A stretch of 64,000 nt of DNA from Guptibacillus hwajinpoensis (GCA_016841765.1 JAENYN010000013.1:1-64000), one strand, 5' to 3'. Numbered from the stretch's first letter, positions 7,997 through 17,984 are shown. Translations and numbers: made by a program. Notes: a model not told the origin generated them from the letters alone.

Positions 7997-9586
7997 TCAC
8001 TTTTCATACTGGATTGTATCATCAACAATCGTCATTTTAACCTGTGTATTGAGGATGTCATCAGCCGGGATGTTAAAAAGGTCACGGTCAAGAACAGTAA
8101 AATCGGCATGATGCCCGGACTTGATCAAGCCCCTTTCACTTTCTTCGCAAACTGCCTGTGCACTTCCAACCGTATATAGCCGGACAGCCTCGAAAGGTGA
8201 CAGCCGTTCATCCGGCAAATACGTTTCAGAGCCTCCGGGATGGCTGCGGGTGACCGCTGCATAAATTCCAAGCAGAGGGTCTGCCTCCTCGATTGGCGCA
8301 TCCGATCCTCCGGCACACAGGACACCGTTTTCCAGCATCGTTTTCCAGGCATATGAAAGGCGGATCCGCTCTTCTCCAAGCCGCTCGATCACCCAAGGAA
8401 AGTCGGAAAGAACAAACTGGGGCTGTATATCAATGATGCAAGGAAGTTTTTTGAGTCTTTCCAGCAAATCCTCTGTAAGGATTTGTCCATGTACGAACCT
8501 GTCCCTCTGTCCCGGCGCAGGCGGATTTGCTTCAACTGCATCAAGTGTCATCCTGAGAGCCTCGTCACCGATCGTGTGGACAGCAACCGGCATGTTATAG
8601 GACCGGGCATCCGAAACGATTGTTTCGAGCTCTTCCTGTGAATGCACCGGTACACCTGACGTTTCCGGAGCATCCGTATAGGGGGCACTCAATAAAGCGG
8701 TACGTCCCCCGAGGGCGCCGTCGGCAAAAATCTTAACCGATGTAAATCGGACAAACGGGGTTCCATCCATGTATCCGTATCCCTGCTGTGCCATGTCACC
8801 CGCTACTCCGTGATGGACGAGGAGGTCCGCCCGGAATTTGAGGTCATCGCCATCTATTACTTTTGTAAAAGCCCTGTATGTCCGGTCAAAACCTCCATAA
8901 TAATTCAGGTCTTCACTGTGTCCGCCGGTAAGCCCCCTTTTGAATAGATCGCTGATCGAAACACGCAGCGCTTTTTGGATATAGTCTTCCGAAACCCGGG
9001 GTACCGCAGCTTTCACAAGTTCCTGGGCGGTATCAAGCAAATAGCCGGTCGGTTCACCATCATGGTCTTTTACAATGATACCTCCTGGAGGGTTAGGTGT
9101 CTCTGATGTGATCCCGGCAAGCCGCAAAGCTTCAGAATTCACGAGGACAGCATGCCGGCAAACCCTCGTCAGCAGCATCGGGGCATGGGGAGCGATTTCG
9201 TCAAGCTCTTCCCTGTGGAATATTTTCCGGTCGACGAACCGGTTTTCATTCCAGCCTTCCCCGAGAATCCATTCTCCTGCCGATGTCTCTTCAGCTTTTT
9301 TACGCAGTTCAGCTGCCATTTCTCCTGATGATGAGCATTTCGAAAGGTCAAGCCTCAGCAATTTTTCACCATGGCCGATGATATGAAGGTGGCTGTCAGT
9401 AAAGCCAGGATACATAAAGCCGCCATCAAGGTTGACCTCGTTCTCAATCACCTCGTGATACCGCCCCTTCAAATCGCCGAGCGGTCCGCCTTCCACTATT
9501 TTCCCATTTTCTGTGACGACAGCTTCTACTGTGTCTGCTTCATTTTTCATTGTGTATATTGTTCCGCCAAAGTATAACGTGCCCAT
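7997..9586 (-). CDS. ytcJ: amidohydrolase family 3 protein (YtcJ)
   Basis: A metal-dependent hydrolase of the amidohydrolase superfamily (529 aa from MGTLYFGG, preceded by GAGGAGAG; the longer TTG start is unlikely). Metal-ligand motifs are seen in order: PGFTDSHLHIIGHG (HxH), AVHTIGDEAL, FVHGQIL, and GGSDAPIEEADPL with the terminal aspartate. This is the YtcJ/NfdA-like group, some of which act on N-substituted formamides. The substrate is unknown here. It overlaps no neighbour but lies 53 nt after the acyl-CoA synthetase gene on the same strand. Confidence 0.9.
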   Translation of the reverse strand: MGTLYFGGTIYTMKNEADTVEAVVTENGKIVEGGPLGDLKGRYHEVIENEVNLDGGFMYPGFTDSHLHIIGHGEKLLRLDLSKCSSSGEMAAELRKKAEETSAGEWILGEGWNENRFVDRKIFHREELDEIAPHAPMLLTRVCRHAVLVNSEALRLAGITSETPNPPGGIIVKDHDGEPTGYLLDTAQELVKAAVPRVSEDYIQKALRVSISDLFKRGLTGGHSEDLNYYGGFDRTYRAFTKVIDGDDLKFRADLLVHHGVAGDMAQQGYGYMDGTPFVRFTSVKIFADGALGGRTALLSAPYTDAPETSGVPVHSQEELETIVSDARSYNMPVAVHTIGDEALRMTLDAVEANPPAPGQRDRFVHGQILTEDLLERLKKLPCIIDIQPQFVLSDFPWVIERLGEERIRLSYAWKTMLENGVLCAGGSDAPIEEADPLLGIYAAVTRSHPGGSETYLPDERLSPFEAVRLYTVGSAQAVCEESERGLIKSGHHADFTVLDRDLFNIPADDILNTQVKMTIVDDTIQYEK

Positions 9587-9639
9587 TTCTGACTGATCTC
9601 TCCTCAACTCATCTGTAAAGATTTTCTTATTATGATATC

Positions 9640-11214
9640 TTATTGGGCCTGTTTTTCCAACTCTTTTTGCCTCAATTCCACACGGCGGATTTTTCCGGAA
9701 GTCGTTTTCGGAAGCTCCTTCAGGAATTCAATTTGCCGCGGGTATTTATATGGTGCTGTCAATTCCTTGACATGATTTTGCAAGTCTTCTATCAGGCCGG
9801 ACTGGTCAGGGTCGGCATTGTCTTTCAGCACAATAAATGCTTTGACGACATGGCCCCTGATTTCATCCGGGCTCGCAACAACCGCACATTCGCTGACCAG
9901 GGGATGCTTCACAAGTGCGTCTTCCACCTCAAAAGGCCCGATCGTGTAACCCGAACTGATGATGATATCATCTCCGCGCCCTTCAAACCAGAAGTATCCG
10001 TCTTCATCCTTTTTCGCTTTATCGCCAGTCAAATACCAGTCTCCCCTGAACTGCATCGCCGTTCTTTCGGGGTCCTTATAATAGTTCTTGAACAAAGCGG
10101 GAGTATCCCGGTGGACAGCAATGTCCCCAACTTCACCGGTTTTGGCGGGTTCGCCGAATTCATTGATGACTTCAACCACGTTGCCAGGGGTCGGTCTTCC
10201 CATTGAGCCCGGCTTGATTTCCATGCCGTTCATAACGCCGACAAGCAATGTGTTTTCGGTTTGCCCGTACCCGTCACGGACATCGATGTCAAAATGCTTT
10301 TTGAATGTGTCAATGACTTCCCGGTTTAACGGCTCGCCGGCTGAGACGGCACTTTTTAAAGACGGCAGGGAATAGTCGCCGATGTTCTCCACTTTTGCCA
10401 TTAAGCGGTATTCAGTAGGCGTACAGCACAATACATTGATTTCATGCTGTTGGAGCAGCGACAAATATTTTTGCGGATCAAAGCGGCCGTGATAAACAAA
10501 TCCGGTCGCACCGCTGCCGAGTACCGATAAAAAAGGACTCCATATCCATTTTTGCCAGCCCGGGCCGGCCGTTGCCCATACTTTATCTTTTTCTTCAATA
10601 TCAAGCCAGCCTTTTGCAGCTGTCCGCAAATGTGCGTATGCCCAACCGTGTGTGTGCACGACACCTTTCGGCTGCCCGGTTGTGCCTGAAGTATAGGAAA
10701 GAAACGCCATATCATCACGGCTGGTATCCGCTTGCTCAAGTTTTCCGGCTGACGAGGCAATCCTGTCATCAAGACTCACCCATCCGTCTTTTGCTTTTCC
10801 AGCTGACATTTTGACAAAATCACCTTCAAGGCCTTCAAGCTGATCAGTGAATAGGTGATAAACAATGACACCTTTCACTTCACCGTGTGAAATCCGGTAT
10901 TGCAGATCCTTCTGCCGCAGCATTTCCGAACTTGGGATGACAACTAGGCCTGCTTTCAAAGCACCCAGGTACACAGCATAGGCATCGATCAGGCGGGGAA
11001 TCATGACAAGGACTTTGTCTCCTTTTTGAAGTCCTTCCCCAAGCAGCGCATTCCCTACTTTGTTGACACGCTCCATCAGGGAGGCATATGTAATGTCCTG
11101 TGACTGTCCCTTTTCATCCTCCCAGATAATCGCCGTTCTTTCTCCACCCGCAAATTTTTCCACTTCACTAGCCAAATTGTACTTCTCCGGTGCGATCAGC
11201 TCTTCCCTTTTCAT
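9640..11214 (-). CDS. ytcI: AMP-forming acyl-CoA synthetase (YtcI)
   Basis: An ANL-superfamily adenylate-forming enzyme (524 aa) activating a carboxylic acid with ATP and CoA. Visible motifs: P-loop LSYTSGTTGQPKGVVHTHG, the adenine-binding YGQTEN, YLTGDKAKKDEDGYF, and the C-terminal catalytic lysine in TTSGKIRR. Sequence and length resemble the acetyl-/medium-chain acyl-CoA synthetases, closer to these than to luciferase-type long-chain ligases. RBS GGAGGGATTGAA. It may be read through to ytcJ. The natural substrate cannot be told from sequence. Confidence 0.9.
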   Translation of the reverse strand: MKREELIAPEKYNLASEVEKFAGGERTAIIWEDEKGQSQDITYASLMERVNKVGNALLGEGLQKGDKVLVMIPRLIDAYAVYLGALKAGLVVIPSSEMLRQKDLQYRISHGEVKGVIVYHLFTDQLEGLEGDFVKMSAGKAKDGWVSLDDRIASSAGKLEQADTSRDDMAFLSYTSGTTGQPKGVVHTHGWAYAHLRTAAKGWLDIEEKDKVWATAGPGWQKWIWSPFLSVLGSGATGFVYHGRFDPQKYLSLLQQHEINVLCCTPTEYRLMAKVENIGDYSLPSLKSAVSAGEPLNREVIDTFKKHFDIDVRDGYGQTENTLLVGVMNGMEIKPGSMGRPTPGNVVEVINEFGEPAKTGEVGDIAVHRDTPALFKNYYKDPERTAMQFRGDWYLTGDKAKKDEDGYFWFEGRGDDIIISSGYTIGPFEVEDALVKHPLVSECAVVASPDEIRGHVVKAFIVLKDNADPDQSGLIEDLQNHVKELTAPYKYPRQIEFLKELPKTTSGKIRRVELRQKELEKQAQ

Positions 11215-11319
11215 TTCAATCCCTCCATGTAAGCATTTACATTCCTATTGTACCAAATATCTAAAAATTTTAAATATTAAAATAACATATTATTTTAATA
11301 TAATTTTACACATAGAAAA

Positions 11320-11346
11320 GAGGAATGAGGTTTCCCTCATTCCTCT
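11320..11346 (-). terminator. terminator after sspA
   Basis: GAGGAATGAGG and CCTCATTCCTC form an 11-bp stem with a 4-5 nt loop, followed on the minus strand by TTTCTATG. It lies about 30 nt past the sspA stop. Confidence 0.8.
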
Positions 11347-11378
11347 GCAGCCATTTTATTTATTTGTGGTGGTGCTGA

Positions 11379-11588
11379 TTAAAACTGTTGTCCCTGCCCG
11401 TTCATTTGAGACTGTGCCATAGATACGAGGCGCTTAGTGATTTCACCGCCGACAGAACCGTTGGCACGAGAAGTAGTTTCACCGCCAAGGTTTACACCAA
11501 ATTCGCTGGCGATCTCATACTTCATCTGGTCGATAGCTTGCTCAACGCCAGGCACAAGAAGTTCATTTGAGTTGTTGCTTCTAGCCAT
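11379..11588 (-). CDS. sspA: alpha/beta-type small acid-soluble spore protein
   Basis: A 69-aa SASP that coats spore DNA and protects it from UV and heat. The start [11 protein letters not shown] has GGAGGTGAAAGAC upstream. The family hallmarks are the GPR protease cleavage region [12 protein letters not shown] near the N-terminus and the conserved C-terminal [13 protein letters not shown]. It is monocistronic, with its own terminator and a sigma-G-like promoter. In B. subtilis the gene at this position (between ytcI and thiI homologues) is sspA. Confidence 0.95.
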   Translation of the reverse strand: MARSNNSNELLVPGVEQAIDQMKYEIASEFGVNLGGETTSRANGSVGGEITKRLVSMAQSQMNGQGQQF

Positions 11589-11610
11589 GTCTTTCACCTC
11601 CTTGTACGTT

Positions 11611-11641
11611 TATGATGTGCCGAATCCCCACATCTCATACA
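11611..11641 (-). promoter_or_regulatory. sigma-G-like promoter of sspA
   Basis: On the minus strand TGTATG (11636-11641) and CATCATA (11611-11617) are separated by 18 nt. This fits the forespore sigma-G pattern (TGNATR and CATNNTA) and lies a suitable distance from the SASP start codon. Confidence 0.55.
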
Positions 11642-11783
11642 ACTTTCTTATGGTAATTGTTTCTAACACCAGCATAGTAAAAAAGCTTTCTGTAAATAAG
11701 AAAAGGGCAGGCTATGCGATCCACGAGGTGCCCTGTCCATTCCGCTTCCAAAAGTATCCCTACACCCCTGATAACTGGCGCAT

Positions 11784-11820
11784 GAAAAAAAACCGGACGA
11801 TCAATGCGCCCGGTTTTTTT
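11784..11820 (-). terminator. terminator after thiI
   Basis: AACCGG and CCGGTT close a hairpin, with a GCG/CGC inner pairing, directly after the thiI stop. T runs lie on both sides. Confidence 0.75.
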
Positions 11821-13035
11821 TCAAAAGAGGTCTTCCTCAAATTCGGTTTTATTTTCATGATGCTCCTCATTGTACCAGAGCGTTTCTGTCCCTTCCACAG
11901 CTTCCTTCACAAGCCGGTCAACTTCAAGATTGATTTCATACTTTTCGGCAAACTCTTTCTTCGGCCTTGTTGCCGGAGAAGAAGGAAGAAACACGGTGCA
12001 GCAATCTTCATATGGCCTGATCGAAATGTCATACGTTTCAATAGCTCTGGAAATATCCATAATTTCAATTTTGTCCATCCCGATAAGAGGCCGCAGGATC
12101 GGATAACTGGTTACAGAATTAATGGTGTTCATGCTTTCAAGTGTCTGGCTTGCCACCTGCCCAAGGCTTTCACCGGTCGCCAGAGCAAGTGCATTTGTAT
12201 TACCGGCGACACCTTCGGCAATCCTTAGCATCATTCGGCGCATGATTGTCATCGAATAATTCGGCGGAATATGTTTGTTGATTTCCTTTTGCACCTCCGT
12301 AAAGGGCACGATATGCAGCTTGATGCCGCCGCCAAATGGAGTCAGCGCTTTTGCGAGATCGATGACTTTTTGTTTTGCACGTTCACTTGTATAAGGAGGG
12401 CTTTCAAAATGGATGGCCTCCAGTTTGACCCCGCGTTTCATTGTGAGATATCCGGCGACTGGACTGTCAATGCCTCCTGAAAGCAGCAAGAGGACCTTCC
12501 CGCTTGAGCCGACCGGCAATCCACCGGGTCCTTTAAAATCATAACAGGTAATATAGGTATCCTGCTCACGGACTTCCACCCGTACGTTGACATCAGGGTT
12601 ATGGACATCAACCTTCAATGAATCACCGCTGTTTTTCAAAATAAATCCGCCGATTTCCCTGTTCAATTCCTGGGAATTGATTGGAAAGATTTTATGCGCG
12701 CGGCGGGAACTGACCTTAAATGTTTTAGCATCGGGATTCGCTTCCCATAAGGCAGAAAGGGCTCCTTCTTTCATGGCATCTAGGTCATTGTTGACTTTGA
12801 CGGCAAGACTGAATGAATGGATACCAAAAACTTGCTGGAGCCCGGCAGCGACTTCCTCGTGGTTTTCGCCGTGAAGCTCAATGAAAAGCCTGTCCCGCGA
12901 TTTTTTGTATTCAAGGTTTTTAAAAGGTTTCAGCTTCCGCTTAATGTTTTGGCGAAGCTGATTGACAAATTGATGGCGGTTCTTTCCTTTTAGCGAAAGT
13001 TCTCCAAACCTGATTAAAATGTGATCATATTGCAT
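11821..13035 (-). CDS. thiI: tRNA 4-thiouridine synthase ThiI
   Basis: This enzyme (404 aa) adenylates U8 of tRNA and transfers sulfur to give 4-thiouridine. It can also feed sulfur to thiamine thiazole synthesis. An N-terminal ferredoxin-like and THUMP region (to about residue 165) is followed by a PP-loop ATPase domain with [16 protein letters not shown]. The length shows it lacks the C-terminal rhodanese domain found in E. coli ThiI, as usual for bacilli. Sulfur is therefore expected directly from the cysteine desulfurase encoded four nt upstream, with which it forms an operon. Confidence 0.95.
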   Translation of the reverse strand: MQYDHILIRFGELSLKGKNRHQFVNQLRQNIKRKLKPFKNLEYKKSRDRLFIELHGENHEEVAAGLQQVFGIHSFSLAVKVNNDLDAMKEGALSALWEANPDAKTFKVSSRRAHKIFPINSQELNREIGGFILKNSGDSLKVDVHNPDVNVRVEVREQDTYITCYDFKGPGGLPVGSSGKVLLLLSGGIDSPVAGYLTMKRGVKLEAIHFESPPYTSERAKQKVIDLAKALTPFGGGIKLHIVPFTEVQKEINKHIPPNYSMTIMRRMMLRIAEGVAGNTNALALATGESLGQVASQTLESMNTINSVTSYPILRPLIGMDKIEIMDISRAIETYDISIRPYEDCCTVFLPSSPATRPKKEFAEKYEINLEVDRLVKEAVEGTETLWYNEEHHENKTEFEEDLF

Positions 13036-13039
13036 GTTA

Positions 13040-14185
13040 TTACCCCATTACTTTTTTTAGTTTCGGTACAACCTGAGCGAGTTCATTCAGGAAAAGGCGG
13101 ATTTCTTCCTCCGTATTGCCGAAGCCGGTGCTCACCCTGACACCGCTTACTGACCGTTCTTCGCCATGGCCGCAGGCTTCAAGGATTCGGCTTGCACTTG
13201 AAAGCTTTGAGGAACAGGCTGATTTTGTGGAAACATATATCTCTTTTTCTCCCAGAGAGTGAATTAACACTTCGGGCTTGACGCCAGGAATGGAAAAGTT
13301 GACAATATGCGGGGCACTTGCGGCTGCAGGCGAGTTAACTTCTATCCCTTCAATTGCACCCAGCCCATCCAACAGACTGGCCTTCAACTTCTCAAGGTGT
13401 TTTATTCCACCGTTTTGGGCTTGTTCCATTGTCATCCGCAATGCTTTCGCAGTGGCAACAATTCCAGGTACATTTTCAGTGCCTGCCCTGTTTCCGTGTT
13501 CCTGACCACCTCCGGAGAGCATCGGAAATAAGGAAACTCCCTTGCGGATGTACAAAAAACCGGTCCCTTTCACTCCGTTGAATTTATGTGAAGAAAAGCT
13601 GGCAAGATCGACTCCTGCCTTTTTTAATGGAAGCGGGACCTTCCCTGCAGCCTGAATTGCGTCGATATGAAAAAGCGTCTTCGGAAAGGATTTCAACAAA
13701 GCGCCGATCTCTTCAACCGGCTGTATACTGCCTATTTCATTATTGACATAAATGATGGAAACAAGAATCGTATCATCCCGCATCGCTTTTTTTAATGTAT
13801 CGACAGAAACTTTCCCATGTTCATCAACAGGCAAATAGGTGATTTCAAAATCCATTTCTTCTAGCTGCTGGAATGCTTCATGGCTTGAAGCATGCTCTAC
13901 TCCGGTAGTAATGATATGCTTCCCTCTCGACCGATATTGAAAGGCTGATCCTTTTATCGCCGTATTATTGCTTTCTGTTCCTCCCGAAGTGAAAACAATT
14001 TCACCGGGCTGTACACCCAGCAGCTTGGAAATATTTGTGCGTGACTGTTCGACCAGTTGTTCCGCTTTAATTCCCAGTTGATGCAGAGATGAAGGATTTC
14101 CGAAATATTTCTGCGCTACTGTGGTGTATGCCTCGACAGCCTCCGGGTATGGTTTTGTTGTTGCGCTGTTGTCCAGGTAAATCAT
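13040..14185 (-). CDS. nifZ: cysteine desulfurase dedicated to ThiI (NifZ/IscS-like)
   Basis: A PLP-dependent cysteine desulfurase (381 aa). Visible features are the N-terminal [11 protein letters not shown], the SGGTESNN phosphate-binding turn, the PLP lysine in [14 protein letters not shown], and the catalytic cysteine on a mobile loop STKSACSS. The stop lies four nt before thiI. In B. subtilis the corresponding enzyme supplies persulfide to ThiI for tRNA thiolation, and this linkage is expected here. Confidence 0.93.
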   Translation of the reverse strand: MIYLDNSATTKPYPEAVEAYTTVAQKYFGNPSSLHQLGIKAEQLVEQSRTNISKLLGVQPGEIVFTSGGTESNNTAIKGSAFQYRSRGKHIITTGVEHASSHEAFQQLEEMDFEITYLPVDEHGKVSVDTLKKAMRDDTILVSIIYVNNEIGSIQPVEEIGALLKSFPKTLFHIDAIQAAGKVPLPLKKAGVDLASFSSHKFNGVKGTGFLYIRKGVSLFPMLSGGGQEHGNRAGTENVPGIVATAKALRMTMEQAQNGGIKHLEKLKASLLDGLGAIEGIEVNSPAAASAPHIVNFSIPGVKPEVLIHSLGEKEIYVSTKSACSSKLSSASRILEACGHGEERSVSGVRVSTGFGNTEEEIRLFLNELAQVVPKLKKVMG

Positions 14186-14432
14186 CGCTATTTTTCCCTT
14201 CTATCCGTTTTTGCATTATTTAATCTTATCATAAACCATGCACTTTAATAAATAAGGTTGTTTTTAAGTAAGGCGTTTTTAATTATTCAGTGGCTTCCCG
14301 GATGCCCGGCATCGAAAAAGACACCTTGGCGAGGCGGAGAGCAGGACTGATGCCTTATGCCTATGGATGAAAGCGAAATCCGGGAACACAGGTATTGGCA
14401 GTACGATTGTCCTTGCGGATTATTTTCGGTTA

Positions 14433-14537
14433 CTGTCCAATTTTCATCATTTTCTGTCCAAATCACCGACTTTACTGTCGGGTTCTTGCATTTTACTGTC
14501 CAATTATCTCGCTTTACTGTCCAATTCGCCTCTCAAC
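14433..14537. repeat. 21-nt tandem repeat array, copy 1
   Basis: The nifZ-ezrA gap (14186-14610) holds five CTGTC-centred units at 14433, 14454, 14475, 14496 and 14517, spaced exactly 21 nt, with consensus TTTACTGTCCAATTNNCNNNC. The right flank CTCAACAACA and left flank CGGATTATT recur at the second copy (39.2 kb). The frame of the 82-aa track ORF (14357-14605) reads a heptad FTVQF-type repeat. That ORF has no convincing ribosome site and runs through the ezrA terminator, so coding is doubtful. The rest of the gap holds only the nifZ upstream region. Confidence 0.85.
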
Positions 14538-14561
14538 AACAACTATTTGATTTCCAAAATA

Positions 14562-14601
14562 AAAAAAGGAATACCAAACCTTGTGATTTGATATCCCTTT
14601 T
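14562..14601 (-). terminator. terminator after ezrA
   Basis: On the minus strand AAAGGGATATCAAA pairs with TTTGGTATTCCTTT across a CACAAGG loop and ends in a T run. Confidence 0.85.
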
Positions 14602-14610
14602 CTAATATTT

Positions 14611-16305
14611 TTATACTTCCTGATATTCTCCGATCCACTGTTCCATTCTTTTCAAAGCGCCGGGTTCAACTTCCTCAACGGTTGAAGCGGCTGTTTCCAG
14701 CGCCGTTTCGTATTCAAAATTCCGGAACGCCTGCTCCGCTTGGTCGAGCTGGCGGGCAACATGAGGGTCCCTGCTTCGGTAGCGGTTTCCGTATTGAATG
14801 ACTCTTTCGGCGAGGTCAGCCTGTTCAAGCAGATGCAATGTTTTTTCATGCACCTTGTCGACATCCTTTTCGGCAACGGCGAGAATCTGGTTAACGGCCT
14901 GCATGTTCAGCGGCTTTTCATCCAGCTTTTCATTTACGTCGGCTATGCTGCTGTCAGCAAATTCGACTTCCTGGATATAATGCTCGGGCATACCCGGAAC
15001 CGTCGATTTCTGGATGATCCTGGTGGTATCGAACAGTTTTCTTCTCAAGCTCTGAATTGTTTCCTGCGCTCTCCGCTCATCTTTTCGCAAGGCATCGAGC
15101 ATCTCTTCATACTGATGATGCGCTGTCTTGATTTCCTCAAGCGCCTTTTCCAGTTCTTTCAGTTCCCTCCGCGCCCGGAAATAAGACACCTTCTTGCCTT
15201 TCACCATTTCAACCGCTTTTTCATATGACTTAAGTAATTTTCCAAGCTTGCGCTCGATTTCCTTTTGAGTGTCAAGCTCTTCATAAAGCCGGTAATTCTG
15301 CTGGACGGCCACCGTTTCCTTTTTCGTATGGCTGATCGCTTGATCCATTTCATCAAGTTTCGGGCCAATTGCCGGAAGGCCGGTTTCCACTTCATGCTTG
15401 GCCGTTACTTCCGCTTCAAGCTGATCGTATATGTCATCGATTTTTTTCTTAATTTCAGCTACGCCCTGTTCCGCTTCAGCGACCTCGCCTTTATCGAGCT
15501 GGCTGCGGAATTCGCTGACTTTGTTTGCCATTTCATTAATCTCGTTTTCAAAGTTGAATTCATCAATCGGGTAGCCATTTTCTTTCATTTCCATACAGCC
15601 GCTGTGCAGCTCTTTTAATTGGTCGGGCAAAGATGTGCTGCAAGCCAGCATCAAATCAGGCAATGTTTCCATTTTTTCTGTCAATGAGGTTAACAGGTCT
15701 TTTATAGTGGAGACGATGCTTGCCGCTTCTATATAGTTTCCATGTTCCCTTTTTTGCTCGTACAGGGCGAACTGTTCAGCGGTTTCATCAAGTGATTCTT
15801 CAATAGGCTTTAAAGCTTTGCCATAAGAATGGCGGTGGGACAGCAGCATCTGTTTGCATTCCCTGTATGCTGTCCGCAATTCTTCGATATCAGCTTCATT
15901 TTTTTCTTCACTGCTGATCAGTTCTTCCACTTCAGTGCGGATCACATCGATTTCATTGTTTGCTTCCTCCAGCAGCCTTCGTGTTTCGTGATTGATCTGT
16001 TTCGCCTTGCCGAAACGATAACGGTCCGCCGCCTCTTCTGCTTCGTAAAGCATTTCTTCGACATCAGGAAGCTTGCCGGTTATAAGTTCGTCCCATTTCG
16101 CCCGCCAGCGCTCGAACCGTTCTTCTGTTTCCCCGGACATATTCAGTTTTTTGACCCTTGCCAGTTCATCATTGATGGGGCGATTCATGATATCGATTTT
16201 TTTTGCTTCCAGTCGATCGACTTCATCATATACTTTTTTCCGTGAGTAAATCCCATATCCGACAAATGCCATTACAACCGCAAAAACCGCTGCAATTATG
16301 TACAT
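14611..16305 (-). CDS. ezrA: septation ring formation regulator EzrA
   Basis: A 564-aa membrane-anchored inhibitor of FtsZ assembly and early divisome component. One N-terminal membrane helix (about residues 2-19) is followed by an entirely helical cytoplasmic part of spectrin-like coiled-coil repeats, rich in Glu, Lys and Leu, as expected for EzrA. The length matches the family. RBS GGGGAGGGGTGCATC precedes the ATG. It is monocistronic and divergent from hisJ. Identification is supported by the ezrA-nifZ-thiI order known from B. subtilis. Confidence 0.95.
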   Translation of the reverse strand: MYIIAAVFAVVMAFVGYGIYSRKKVYDEVDRLEAKKIDIMNRPINDELARVKKLNMSGETEERFERWRAKWDELITGKLPDVEEMLYEAEEAADRYRFGKAKQINHETRRLLEEANNEIDVIRTEVEELISSEEKNEADIEELRTAYRECKQMLLSHRHSYGKALKPIEESLDETAEQFALYEQKREHGNYIEAASIVSTIKDLLTSLTEKMETLPDLMLACSTSLPDQLKELHSGCMEMKENGYPIDEFNFENEINEMANKVSEFRSQLDKGEVAEAEQGVAEIKKKIDDIYDQLEAEVTAKHEVETGLPAIGPKLDEMDQAISHTKKETVAVQQNYRLYEELDTQKEIERKLGKLLKSYEKAVEMVKGKKVSYFRARRELKELEKALEEIKTAHHQYEEMLDALRKDERRAQETIQSLRRKLFDTTRIIQKSTVPGMPEHYIQEVEFADSSIADVNEKLDEKPLNMQAVNQILAVAEKDVDKVHEKTLHLLEQADLAERVIQYGNRYRSRDPHVARQLDQAEQAFRNFEYETALETAASTVEEVEPGALKRMEQWIGEYQEV

Positions 16306-16520
16306 GATGCACCCCTCCCCTCTTCTCTTTGTCTCTCATGTCCACACTTTCGCAGGATGCCTTTTCCCATATATATAAAACCACCTTAGAAATTCTTTCG
16401 GATTCTGAACGTTTTAATTGTTTTTATGATACCATGTAATCAACAAATTTTGACCTCATTTTTTTAAAAATTGAGCAAAAAAAGGAAATTAGCTGTTTTG
16501 GAAGAAAAGGGAGTGAAACC

Positions 16521-17366
16521 GTGAAAATAAAAGCTGATGGCCATGTCCACACCCCGTTTTGTCCGCATGGGTCGTCCGATTCTCTGGAACTATATGTCGA
16601 ACGCGCTATAGAACTGGGATTTCAAGAAATGACATTTACCGAGCATGCCCCGCTTCCCGAATCTTTTCCAGACCCTGCACCGACACGTGACAGCAGCATG
16701 AACAGGGCTGATCTGGAGCGTTATTTTTCAGCTATCGATAAAATAAAAGAAAAATACCGGAAAGACATCAGGGTGAACACTGGACTTGAAATGGATTATA
16801 TCAGGGGATATGAAATGGAAACAGCGGATCTCCTGAACGAGGTCGGACCTGTTCTCGATGACAGCATCCTGTCGGTTCACTTTCTAAACGCAGAAAGCGA
16901 ATGGATATGTATGGACTATAGCGCCACTGAATTCAGGCGGCTGGCAGAAAGAACGGGGTCGGTTGAAAATATCTACCGCCTTTATTATGAAACGGTTCAT
17001 GAATCGGTCCTGTCAGATCTCGGTCCGTATAAACCAAAGCGGATCGGACATATGACGCTGGCCCGTAAATTCCAAAAAAAATTCCCGGTTCAGCAAGATT
17101 TCAAACCGGAAATCCTTACAATATTAAATGATGTAAAGCGTCTTGGGCTTGAATTGGATTACAATGGGGCCGGCACAGTGAAGCCAGGCTGCCTTGAGAC
17201 GTATCCGCCCGGCTGGGCCGCAGTGGAAGCTTACAGACTTGGCATCCCCCTCATCTATGGATCAGATGCCCATACAGCAGACGGACTGGGACAGGGAATG
17301 TCAGCCCTGGAGCCTGATGTTCGCTTCGGTCTGCCATCCGGCAGCAGGAGCAGGAATCACCTTTAA
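16521..17366 (+). CDS. hisJ: histidinol-phosphatase (PHP family)
   Basis: A PHP-family metal-dependent phosphatase (281 aa) that removes phosphate from histidinol phosphate in histidine synthesis. Metal-binding motifs in order: DGHVHTPFCPHG, TEHAPLP, GLEMDYI, RIGHM and YGSDAHTADGLG. The start is GTG with AAGGGAGTGAAACC upstream. The gene is away from any his operon, as hisJ is in B. subtilis. Its last 66 bp overlap the 3' end of the convergent refZ gene. Confidence 0.92.
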   Translation: MKIKADGHVHTPFCPHGSSDSLELYVERAIELGFQEMTFTEHAPLPESFPDPAPTRDSSMNRADLERYFSAIDKIKEKYRKDIRVNTGLEMDYIRGYEMETADLLNEVGPVLDDSILSVHFLNAESEWICMDYSATEFRRLAERTGSVENIYRLYYETVHESVLSDLGPYKPKRIGHMTLARKFQKKFPVQQDFKPEILTILNDVKRLGLELDYNGAGTVKPGCLETYPPGWAAVEAYRLGIPLIYGSDAHTADGLGQGMSALEPDVRFGLPSGSRSRNHL

Positions 17367-17984
17367 TTGTGACTGGTGATGACAAAGCGAATGCTCAATC
17401 CATCTCCTGATTTCACCCGAATAGATTTTATAAAAGTACTGCTCATTCGGATAAACATGCAGCACTTCGGCAAGATAATGGGGGTGCAAGTAAGGCATGG
17501 CGAACATCCCTTTCAACTGCATGATCGTATAAGGGACAGGGACTTTGCGAAATTCCTTCCGGGCAATGCCTTCTGTCAGAACCGACTGCAGAAGGTATTT
17601 TTCTTTTGAAAGATACGTTGTCATCAGTTCACGGTTCAGCATCGTATCGAGGGTAATTTCCCTCTGTACGAAGCGGGCGAGATTGGCATTTTGCTGTTGG
17701 AATAATAAGACGGTATCGGCCATTTGCATAAGGCACTCACGCCGGCTTTTTCCTGTATGGTCCTCATACACACCGTCAAGTGCAGAAATATACCCTTCAA
17801 GGAAGCCCGTAAGCAGCTGTTCCATCAACCCTTTTTTTCCGCCGAAATAATATGAAATCAATGCGACATTCACATTTGCCCTCGCTGCTATTTCCCTGAC
17901 AGAAGTGCCGTCGAATCCTTTTCTATTAAACAGCAGTGCAGCAGCTTCCATCACCCTGTCTTTCGTAGCATGCATCACCTTCAT
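17301..17984 (-). CDS. refZ: TetR-family division regulator RefZ
   Basis: A 227-aa TetR-family protein. The N-terminal helix-turn-helix reads GTSVREIAARANVNVALISY, and a ligand-type helical domain follows. Position between hisJ and ytsP homologues identifies it with B. subtilis YttP/RefZ. RefZ binds sites near the origin and affects FtsZ ring placement at the onset of sporulation. RBS GGAGGGGAATAG. The C-terminus (about the last 22 residues) lies inside the antisense 3' end of hisJ and makes the protein somewhat longer than I recall for the family. Confidence 0.85.
   Translation of the reverse strand: MKVMHATKDRVMEAAALLFNRKGFDGTSVREIAARANVNVALISYYFGGKKGLMEQLLTGFLEGYISALDGVYEDHTGKSRRECLMQMADTVLLFQQQNANLARFVQREITLDTMLNRELMTTYLSKEKYLLQSVLTEGIARKEFRKVPVPYTIMQLKGMFAMPYLHPHYLAEVLHVYPNEQYFYKIYSGEIRRWIEHSLCHHQSQLKVIPAPAAGWQTEANIRLQG

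Noticed and set aside
14357-14605. 82-aa plus-strand ORF with FTVQF heptads as a real gene
   Set aside because: No convincing RBS, runs through the ezrA terminator, and its repeat is a dispersed DNA element. Kept only as a possibility in the findings.
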